21,681 bases of DNA, from contig CALYAC010000018.1 of NCBI GenBank assembly GCA_944393405.1, forward strand, positions 1 through 21,681, given 5' to 3'. Under the pieces are notes generated by a model, which was given only the letters and a program-made list of their open reading frames with translations, was not told the DNA's origin and did no database searches. The translations under genes and the position numbers were made by a program. This stretch comes from an uncultured Clostridia bacterium (GTDB taxonomy: Bacteria; Bacillota_A; Clostridia; TANB77; CAG-508). Positions 14,990-21,681 of the stretch are shown here, one piece after another. The first letter of the stretch is position 1; each line of letters begins with the position of its first letter.

Positions 14990-17649
14990 TAATATCGTCC
15001 TTCCGAATCTAGAATTTCTTTTATATCTTTCACATCTTGCTTTACTGAAGTTATTCTATTCTTAGTTTTTTTCTGTATACCAAACTTAGGTGTAGAATTG
15101 CTTATAGTTTCAGAAATCTCTTTATATAAATCAAAATGATTGTCAGTAGAAACAACAGTTCCCTCAACATCAAATTGTCTATCTATTTCCTCATTTAAAA
15201 CTTCTTGAAAAATAAGATATCTTCTATTTTTATCGAATCCATTTCCGAATTTAATTGCATCAAATATTTGTTCTAACATTTCCTTTCTGGTTTTATCATT
15301 AAAGTATTTTTCTTTTCCTTTACAAAATTCACTACCTATAATATTATCTTCAAATCTAACTATTGTATCTTTAATTAGTTTTTCGAAGTCTTCTTCTTTT
15401 TCATTAGGATTTAAATCGAATTTTTTTAATCTTTCTAAGTTTCTATCTATTCGTCTTTTTTCTAGCATTGCCAAAGCTTCTCTATTTATTATTAATATAG
15501 GTAAATTTAAATCTGCTGCAGCTTGTAATGAGTTATGATATAAACTTTCATCATTTTCTTGTAATAACCTACATATATCTATATCTATTTCATCTTTCAT
15601 TATTCCAACAAATTTAGGTTTTCTTCTACTTACTTCATTAGTTTCTTCATCTAAATAATATCTTTCAAAATCTACCTCATTATGTAATGTTCTTGTGTTA
15701 TTTGCAAAAATATCAGGTGGACAAAAACACGTAGGTAAAGAACTTGTATAAACATTGTTTGATGCTGATATAGGATCAAAACTAGAATTATTACCTGCGG
15801 AAACCAAATCCCATGGAGCAATATTTGTCATTCCTTTACAATCATTTGATAAAAACATAATATCATCATCAAAAAATATTCTAGCAACAGAAGTCATACT
15901 CTGATTAATATAACTCTCACAATTTCCATGATAATTCATATTTTTCTCTGAAAAATGTTTTGCACCCTTAAAACGTATTCCTGAATACGATCCTTCTACT
16001 CTTGCAAAAATACCAAAATTAATATCCTCGTACTCACCTTCAGCATTTTTTCTAGGAATCTCGTAAACTCTGATTTGTTTACCTTTATAATTTATAACTT
16101 CATCTGGTTCACCAAGCTTGTCTTCAGTTAACATTTTTTCTTCAAATTTTCTTTCAAATACTTCTCTCATTTTTTTATCTAATTCTGTAATAGAAGCTAC
16201 AGAAAATGTTTTTTCACTATTAACCATTTTCATAAATTCTCTGTCCTGTGACAAGAAAACAATATCATTTTTTTCTAATTGTAAAATATTTTTTAATGCA
16301 ATAAGATATTTTTTCATATTAGCAGAAATTCCATCCTCAGGACTAATATCAACTTGTTCTATATATTTTCCAAACCTATTAATTAAATTTTGAGCTTCTT
16401 CTATATCAATACCATATAATCCCTCTAAAATTGCAAATTGACCATCTTGTTTTTCAAATTTAGTTTTAGGTTTGGATATTCCTCTTAAAATTCTATTAAC
16501 TTCATAATTTCTTAATTGTTCAAAATCATCTATATCTTCAGCCGTATATATTCCAAAATAATTTTCTTGATTTCCTAAAATCATTTCACATATTTTTTTA
16601 GCAGTTTCATAATCTTTATCATTTTCTAGCCTTGAAATAGTTTCTTCATCATTTAGCAATTCTTCAAATTGTTTCCTATTTTCACTGAATTTAGAAATTG
16701 CTGTTATATAATCTCCACTATTTGTTATTAAATATTCAAGTATTTTTCTTTCGTTTTTTGATTTTAAAAACTTTATTACATTATAATCTTCAACACAGCA
16801 TAATCTTACAAACTGTTCAGGGTTTAAATATTTAAAATCCAAATCTAACATATAATGTGGAATCTGAATGTCTTTAAAATTACTTCTTGCATAAATTAAT
16901 GTATCTATCATTTTTTTACTAGTAGCAATTGATTTATAGGCAGAAGATTTGCTGATTATATAAATTAAAAGATTATCATCATTTATTGAAGTATTATTTA
17001 TAGTATCTACATCTAAGTAATTATCTTTATCATCTAATTTTTTTCCATAATATTTTTGATACAATTCATTTAAACTATCAATAGCTTGAACAGGTTCATA
17101 TGACCATAATTCACTAAAACTTAGTAATCTCTTATTTATGATTTCATCTTTATATGTATTTATGAAGTCTATCATAAATTCACTATAATCAGGTATTATT
17201 TCCATCATTTTTTCAAGACTTAGCATTTTAAAATTAATAAGTTCTTTATAATAACCTTGTAAAGATTCTATATGTAATTTTTTAAAAAAATCTCTTCTAT
17301 CAATATAAAATCCACGAAAATCAATTTCTTCTTCAAAATTATTGATAAATTCTATTAAATATTGCCATGTTTTAGAATATCTCTCTACAATATTTTTTTG
17401 TGTTTCTAGCGACTGTGAATTATTGGTTCTTTCTATTTCTTTAAGTTTATTACATTCTTCAATAGTTCTTATTGCCAAATCTTCTAAAAATGGTTTATTT
17501 GATTTTTTATTAGAAGTACTATATTTTATTATATTGACCAAAATTTCATTACGTATTTCTTCTTCCTCTTCTGCATAATTATTTATGTCTTCATCATAAT
17601 CATCAAATAAACTTAATATTGTATCTAAATCTAATACTTCATCAAACAT
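14989..17649 (-). CDS. Large soluble 886-residue protein of unknown function
   Basis: I cannot assign a family function. Residues 1-40 are very acidic and about 40-500 look helical, like a scaffold. From about 515 a more compact region begins: IRVYEIPR, INFGIFARVEGSYSGIRFKG (543-562), NYHGNCESYINQSMTSVARI (572-591), FFDDDIMFLS, CKGMTNIAPWDL (604-615), PTCFCPPD (639-646) and AAADLNLPILIINREA (709-724). The conserved-looking His, Cys and Asp residues could form a catalytic or metal site; this is inference. There is no signal peptide or membrane segment. The ATG at 17649 has GAGGGAAA upstream. It overlaps the 106-residue gene and lies within accessory DNA. Similar large clostridial proteins exist in my memory only as hypothetical ones. 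Confidence 0.8.
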   Translation of the reverse strand: MFDEVLDLDTILSLFDDYDEDINNYAEEEEEIRNEILVNIIKYSTSNKKSNKPFLEDLAIRTIEECNKLKEIERTNNSQSLETQKNIVERYSKTWQYLIEFINNFEEEIDFRGFYIDRRDFFKKLHIESLQGYYKELINFKMLSLEKMMEIIPDYSEFMIDFINTYKDEIINKRLLSFSELWSYEPVQAIDSLNELYQKYYGKKLDDKDNYLDVDTINNTSINDDNLLIYIISKSSAYKSIATSKKMIDTLIYARSNFKDIQIPHYMLDLDFKYLNPEQFVRLCCVEDYNVIKFLKSKNERKILEYLITNSGDYITAISKFSENRKQFEELLNDEETISRLENDKDYETAKKICEMILGNQENYFGIYTAEDIDDFEQLRNYEVNRILRGISKPKTKFEKQDGQFAILEGLYGIDIEEAQNLINRFGKYIEQVDISPEDGISANMKKYLIALKNILQLEKNDIVFLSQDREFMKMVNSEKTFSVASITELDKKMREVFERKFEEKMLTEDKLGEPDEVINYKGKQIRVYEIPRKNAEGEYEDINFGIFARVEGSYSGIRFKGAKHFSEKNMNYHGNCESYINQSMTSVARIFFDDDIMFLSNDCKGMTNIAPWDLVSAGNNSSFDPISASNNVYTSSLPTCFCPPDIFANNTRTLHNEVDFERYYLDEETNEVSRRKPKFVGIMKDEIDIDICRLLQENDESLYHNSLQAAADLNLPILIINREALAMLEKRRIDRNLERLKKFDLNPNEKEEDFEKLIKDTIVRFEDNIIGSEFCKGKEKYFNDKTRKEMLEQIFDAIKFGNGFDKNRRYLIFQEVLNEEIDRQFDVEGTVVSTDNHFDLYKEISETISNSTPKFGIQKKTKNRITSVKQDVKDIKEILDSEGRY

Positions 17650-17853
17650 TTAGTTAATTTCCCTCTTTAGTTATTCTCCTTTTTATTATTTATATCATAA
17701 GATAATTATTTTGTGAATAAAAATTTTGCTTAATATAAAATATTGCTATATATTTTTTGAGTTAAATTTATTCTCGTCCAAATTATTTTTTCAAAACTTT
17801 AATTTGAACAAACATTATTATTTAAGTTTTAAAAAATACTTTAGAAATAGGTA

Positions 17854-17976
17854 TTATGCATTCTTTCCGTGGCAATTCTTATATTTCTTTCCCGAACCAC
17901 ATGTAGTGGAAAATTTAGTATTATTAGTATATACAATATTATCTATATTATTGGTATTTCTTAATTTAAAGAATCT
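17854..17976 (-). pseudogene. SEC-C zinc-motif C-terminal remnant
   Basis: A minus-strand frame ends in TTCGSGKKYKNCHGKNA before TAA at 17856-17854, clearly the SEC-C zinc-binding tail (CxCGSGKKYKxCHG). The first Cys of the usual CPC is Thr here, so the zinc site is probably broken. The frame is open for only about 40 codons after an upstream TAA, has no start with a ribosome site, and nothing recognisable lies before the motif. It is probably the 3' relic of a larger gene. Confidence 0.65.
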
Positions 17977-18030
17977 TTATGAAAAGGTATATATAGTATT
18001 TATTGTATTATTCTAATTATCTTTTTTAAA

Positions 18031-18066
18031 ATTGTGGCAACAAATTGGCAACAATGTCGCCAACAT
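18031..18066 (+). repeat. 13-bp direct repeat copy 2 with added GGCAACA-like units
   Basis: ATTGTGGCAACAA at 18031-18043 matches 14648-14660. It is followed by ATTGGCAACAATG and TCGCCAACAT, giving three related units in a row. Read on the plus strand in one frame it gives WQQIGNNVAN, which resembles the tails of mobile-element integrases; that reading is inference. Confidence 0.45.
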
Positions 18067-18185
18067 ATTTTTTATTTACCTTATATGTGTGAAGATTCCT
18101 ATCTAATAATATTTTATTCTTCACATGCTTAATATAACATTTTACCTATCCCTTGTCAAATCTATAAAAGTTGTAAATTATATTT

Positions 18186-20192
18186 TTAATTTATGATATC
18201 CTCAAAATATTTATTTTTTATTTTTGTTTGTAATTCACTATCTTGCATAATTAGTTTAAATATTTTTCCGCTATAATTTCTTTCAAGTTCTTTATCAGCC
18301 AATTCTAGTAAATTCTGTTTATCATCAATTATTTTAATAGCCTTTTCATAATCATTTTTTGCAATAATATCATCTATTTCTTTAATTCTATTATTATAAA
18401 TTCGATCAATATAATCCTTTTTACAGATTTCTTCCAATTCGCTTTTCAGTTTTGTAATATCTTCGTCTTCTTTCAAAAAATTATTTTTAATCATATTATT
18501 AATTTTAGTTTTTACAAACCATGTTGCCTGCTTTGACTTGCTCGCATTTAGTCTAATTAATACTAAACTCTTGAATTTTTCTATTTGATGATCTTCTAAA
18601 GCAAATCTAATTTTAACTTTTTCTAATATTAAATCATCACATAATAAATTTTCTATTTCATTTATCTTTAAAGTATAAATCCCGTCTTTTTTCCATTTAT
18701 TAATTTGCACTTCTTCATGACAATCACCATCTATAATTCCAATAGCTTTATTTTTTAATATTTGGTTTTTACTATTATAAGCTTTACAATAATTTATCAC
18801 ATTTAAATGTCCACCTACTGGAATCACTGTATATTCTGGAAATAAAATAGTATATAATTTAAAATCATAACTTGTTTTATCATCCCCCTCGCAAAAAATG
18901 ATATTATTTCTACTTCCTAGCAATTCCATTAAAAGTTTATCAGGTAAATTAAAATTATTTTCAATGATTTCAAATTTCCAATTAGATGGTGGAATAAATT
19001 CTTGATTCCAAATCAATGTAGAATCGCTTCTGCTAATTGCAAAATCAATATTATGTGTTAAATATATAAATTTACAGTCTTGTCTTTCAGTCTCCAATCT
19101 ATTCCATAATCTACTACATATTGATAAATTAATATGATTCTCTGGTTCATCTATTATAATATAACTCTCTCTTTTGGCTAATAGGACATGTGCTATATAG
19201 TAGAATATTGCTTTTTCTCCATCACTTAATAAATTAAAATCGTAGATTTTTTTGTCTAATGTTTCTACTTGTAAACTATAACAAGTAGGATTGATTATCT
19301 TTCTATGCTTTAACAATTCATTCCAGATTTCAATTACTTTATTTAGAACTGATTCTTCTTTTTGGTCAGTATCGTAATATTTTAATGATACCTCACCTTT
19401 CTCTATAAGTAATGCCTTTATTAATTCTTCAAAATCACTACTTAATAAGCTAACAATATTATCATCACTTCCTAGTTTATTTTTTTGCTGATATTGATTT
19501 ACTTTTTCAATCATATTTTCCTTTATTGGTATAGTGTCAAATTTATTAACAACTAATAGATGTTGAGCTGGTATTATAGTAATGTTATTATCTATTTTTC
19601 CTTTTAGCGTCCTTGCAAAAGTGCTTTTCCCTGAACCATTGGCCCCAATCATAACTATATTATTTTTTATGTTACTTACTTTTTTAAAAATTTCAATTGA
19701 CGTTATCTTATCATATATTATCTTTAAATATGTATAACAATACTTAGTTATCATATAATGTAAATATTGTACACAGTCATTATCTTCTTTTGTATATATA
19801 TTTCCATTATATTTTAAGATTTTATTCTCAAAATGTGTAATTTTTTGCATAATATATGTAGAAATATATGTCATAGAATTCCAATCATAATTAGTTAATT
19901 CATTTATTATAAATGTAACATACTGCTCACTAGTATCACTTAGATTGTTCATATTTTTAAAACTTTCTATATGAGCTTTAATTATTTTCTCTAATTCAAT
20001 TAAGTCGATTGTATTTATTCTTTCTAAATTATTACTATAATCTTCATCTGACATATATATTTCTAATCTCTTAAATTCTTTTTTTAGTTTTTCCTCATAT
20101 ATATTAAAAATATTTATATATGTTCTAATGACATTAACTTTATCATAAGCTTCATTAAATCCTTGTATTATTTGATTTTTTCTTTCATCCAT
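18186..20192 (-). CDS. ATPase fused to a DUF4435/TOPRIM-like domain (PARIS-like candidate)
   Basis: This 668-residue protein joins an SMC/ABC-like ATPase to a DUF4435-type domain. The ATPase shows Walker A GANGSGKST (183-191), signature LSDGEKA (322-328), Walker B IIIDEPENH (345-353) and H-loop LTHN (378-381). The second part has FCEGDD (433-438), VIPVGGHLNV (455-464), IGIIDGDCH (484-492) and INEIENLLC (509-517), the acidic layout of DUF4435, a TOPRIM-related nuclease fold. In PARIS anti-phage systems AriA (ATPase) and AriB (DUF4435) are separate or fused; this matches the fused layout. Unusually, about 180 mostly helical residues precede Walker A. It follows RhuM by about 30 bp with an AAAGGTGGA site. 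Other OLD- or RloA-like roles remain possible. Confidence 0.85.
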   Translation of the reverse strand: MDERKNQIIQGFNEAYDKVNVIRTYINIFNIYEEKLKKEFKRLEIYMSDEDYSNNLERINTIDLIELEKIIKAHIESFKNMNNLSDTSEQYVTFIINELTNYDWNSMTYISTYIMQKITHFENKILKYNGNIYTKEDNDCVQYLHYMITKYCYTYLKIIYDKITSIEIFKKVSNIKNNIVMIGANGSGKSTFARTLKGKIDNNITIIPAQHLLVVNKFDTIPIKENMIEKVNQYQQKNKLGSDDNIVSLLSSDFEELIKALLIEKGEVSLKYYDTDQKEESVLNKVIEIWNELLKHRKIINPTCYSLQVETLDKKIYDFNLLSDGEKAIFYYIAHVLLAKRESYIIIDEPENHINLSICSRLWNRLETERQDCKFIYLTHNIDFAISRSDSTLIWNQEFIPPSNWKFEIIENNFNLPDKLLMELLGSRNNIIFCEGDDKTSYDFKLYTILFPEYTVIPVGGHLNVINYCKAYNSKNQILKNKAIGIIDGDCHEEVQINKWKKDGIYTLKINEIENLLCDDLILEKVKIRFALEDHQIEKFKSLVLIRLNASKSKQATWFVKTKINNMIKNNFLKEDEDITKLKSELEEICKKDYIDRIYNNRIKEIDDIIAKNDYEKAIKIIDDKQNLLELADKELERNYSGKIFKLIMQDSELQTKIKNKYFEDIIN

Positions 20193-20222
20193 CTATATTC
20201 CACCTTTATTACTACTTTATAC

Positions 20223-21233
20223 CTATTTCTTATCTTTCTTCTCAATTTCACTACTAATTTTTTTCAAATATTTTAAATATTCCTCTTCAACAGGGCTTAT
20301 AGTTTTAACTTGATATTTTTTATATTCCGATTTTGCCTTCTTTATTGCTTGATTATGACTAACGCTACCTGCACCAATTAACACTTTTCCGCCGGCAGAA
20401 GAAAGTATCATATCTAACTGTTTAATATAATCTTCCATATACATTGGGTTATGCCTTATTGCTTGTATTTCTGCAAAATCAAAATATCCTGATACTAAAT
20501 TATTTAAAACTTTTAGTTCTTCTTCGTTTAAATAGTTTTTTGCAATTAGAACATCTTGTAATACTGGAATATCTCCTTTAAATGTTGTTAATCCCATAAA
20601 AGGTTTTTCAGCATCAGCTCTTTCATATATTACTTCTGAAGCAGTATGTCCATGAGTAGCATAATGCAATTTATTCTGTACAATTTTAAAAAATTCAATT
20701 GATTTACTATCTTTAGGATCATAATCTACAGCAGTTGCATATAAATCAAGAACTTGTCTATATAATACTTTTTCAGATGCTCTAATATCTTTAATTCTCG
20801 CAAGTAATTCTTTCCAATAGTTACCGCCACCATTTCCTTTAAGTCTTTCATCATCCATTGTAAAACCTTTAATCATATACTCTTTTAATCTTTCTGTTGC
20901 CCATCTTCTAAAGTGAGTAGCAATTTTAGATTTTATTCTATATCCTAAAGAAATTATCATATCTAAATTATAAAAAGGAATTTCTCTCGTAACATTTCTA
21001 TTTCCTTCTTTTCGAACCTGTCGGAAATTCTGACAAGTTGATTCCTTATCTAGTTCTTCTTCTGCATAAATATTATTTATATGCTCTATTATATTTGTTC
21101 TTGAAGTGCCAAATAATTCTGCCATTTGCTGTTGTGATAACCATACTGTTTCATTTTCGACTCTAACATCTATTTTTGTCAATCCGTCATCTGTTTGATA
21201 TATTATAATATCTCCATTTACATTATCTACCAT
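20223..21233 (-). CDS. RhuM family protein
   Basis: The RhuM family was named from a Salmonella pathogenicity island; its biochemical function is not settled. The 336 residues show the full family pattern: DGLTKIDVRVENETVWLSQQ (16-35), MAELFGTSRTNIIEHINNIY (37-56, a likely helix-turn-helix), STCQNFRQVRKEG, YNLDMIISLGYRIKS then ATHFRRWAT (near 88-113), and the C-terminal helical part with KLHYATHGHTASEVIYERAD and GLTTFKG. These genes often lie beside restriction or other defence genes. Here it is the first gene of an operon with the ATPase-DUF4435 protein. The ATG at 21233 follows AAAGGAGG. It is intact, while the recombinase upstream is broken. Confidence 0.92.
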   Translation of the reverse strand: MVDNVNGDIIIYQTDDGLTKIDVRVENETVWLSQQQMAELFGTSRTNIIEHINNIYAEEELDKESTCQNFRQVRKEGNRNVTREIPFYNLDMIISLGYRIKSKIATHFRRWATERLKEYMIKGFTMDDERLKGNGGGNYWKELLARIKDIRASEKVLYRQVLDLYATAVDYDPKDSKSIEFFKIVQNKLHYATHGHTASEVIYERADAEKPFMGLTTFKGDIPVLQDVLIAKNYLNEEELKVLNNLVSGYFDFAEIQAIRHNPMYMEDYIKQLDMILSSAGGKVLIGAGSVSHNQAIKKAKSEYKKYQVKTISPVEEEYLKYLKKISSEIEKKDKK

Positions 21234-21265
21234 AAAAACCTCCTTTTAGTATCGCGAACATTTGT

Positions 21266-21294
21266 ATTGTATCATATAAGTATTTATTATTCAA
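21266..21294 (-). promoter_or_regulatory. Promoter of the rhuM-ATPase operon
   Basis: On the minus strand TTGAAT (21294-21289) and TACAAT (21271-21266) have 17 bp spacing, about 30 bases before the gene. The -35 box overlaps the last codons of the dead integrase. A TCGCGA palindrome follows the -10 box. Confidence 0.7.
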
Positions 21295-21681
21295 CCTTTT
21301 TTACAAATTCTTCAAAATTTATAATCATATTTGTAATATCCGATTGAATTATATTTTCTAAAACTGCACTTGCTTTTTGTATATCTTATATTGTACTTGA
21401 TATATAATAATTTTCTGTAGTTTCAATTCTTTTATGTCCTAATATATCAGCAACATCCTTAATTTCAATACCATTTCTTAAACATTTTGTTGCATAACTT
21501 CCCCTTAAATCATAAAATCTACAATTTGTAATTCATGGTGGATAATTTTAAATGGATATTTAATAACATCAGTTCCTGGATAGCTTCCATTTTTGCGTGT
21601 AAATACCATTTCAACATTATTTCTATTTTTATATTTACTTTCAATTATTTTATATTCAACTATTTTTCCGTATTTATTTTT
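21287..21681 (-). pseudogene. Tyrosine recombinase (integrase), C-terminal part, decayed
   Basis: Two minus-strand frames together give the catalytic end of a phage/ICE-type integrase. The first reads to YPFKIIHHEL. After a frame change near 21520-21532 the next continues NCRFYDLRGSYATKCLRNG, then EIKDVADILGHKRIETTENY. The DLRGSYAT arginine, LGH histidine and YY nucleophile motifs are visible. A TAA at 21388-21386 interrupts after YYISSTI, and the tail resumes DIQKASAVLENI to the stop at 21289-21287. The 5' part lies outside the window. With a frameshift and a nonsense codon the enzyme is inactive, so the element cannot excise by itself. Confidence 0.88.

Larger units (their letters stand above)
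17650..18185. other. Intergenic region with remnants between the 886-residue gene and the ATPase
   Basis: No intact gene was found. It holds a SEC-C motif fragment on the minus strand (17854-17976), the second 13-bp repeat with further GGCAACA-like units (18031-18066), and an 8-bp inverted repeat TGTGAAGA/TCTTCACA at 18088-18095 and 18118-18125, which may be a weak end of the ATPase transcript. Confidence 0.55.

Noticed and set aside
17726..18016. Plus-strand open frame of 96 codons
   Set aside because: It is aromatic- and Leu-rich nonsense lying antisense to the SEC-C remnant, with no ribosome binding site. The minus-strand reading gives a recognisable motif.
10867..21388. Recoding of TAA as an amino acid, because TAA interrupts both the LysR and the integrase frames
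   Set aside because: Both genes also carry truncations or frameshifts, and all intact genes end at TAA, TGA or TAG normally. Ordinary decay explains it.

Overview
The window is a very AT-rich stretch of a low-GC Firmicutes chromosome, most likely a spore-forming member of the Clostridia. The evidence is the sporulation pair yabP-yabQ next to a DivIC/FtsB-type gene, strong AAGGAGG ribosome binding sites, a Firmicutes-type prfB with a programmed frameshift, and A/T-dominated codon use (AGA arginine). No tRNA, rRNA or CRISPR array was seen.

Layout. 1-1330 is extremely AT-rich and has no convincing gene; it holds a strong hairpin and one imperfect spaced repeat. 1311-1920 is a self-contained unknown gene on the plus strand. 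2015-4725 is a minus-strand housekeeping and sporulation block: yabP, yabQ, divIC, then rho. 4796-5442 is a plus-strand VanY/VanXY-like peptidase with its own promoter and terminator. 5509-10225 is minus-strand core metabolism and translation: a long-chain acyl-CoA synthetase, a small membrane protein, prfB and lysC. prfB has the classic CTTTGAC +1 frameshift, and its zero-frame leader has no ATG, GTG or TTG start. 10281-14660 is a decaying zone: a flavodoxin remnant joined to a LysR remnant, an unknown 213-residue gene, a plus-strand E. coli-type purB, a 3'-truncated aldo/keto reductase, and a small frameshifted gene.

14669-21681 looks like accessory DNA from a degraded integrative element. 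It has an 886-residue protein of unknown function coupled to an Asn-rich 106-residue protein, a SEC-C zinc-motif remnant, a 668-residue ATPase fused to a DUF4435/TOPRIM-like domain (layout like the fused form of the PARIS anti-phage system), a RhuM-family protein, and a broken tyrosine recombinase at the window edge. RhuM and the ATPase form a two-gene operon whose promoter lies in the 3' end of the dead integrase.

Three intact plus-strand genes (139-residue unknown, VanY-like, purB) stand out from their minus-strand neighbours. Each has a 17-bp-spaced sigma-A-type promoter, a good RBS, a hairpin after the stop, and frequent CGN arginine codons. They look like separately acquired single-gene insertions. 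The best candidates for new biology are the fused ATPase-DUF4435 protein with RhuM, the 886/106 pair, and the non-canonical start of prfB.
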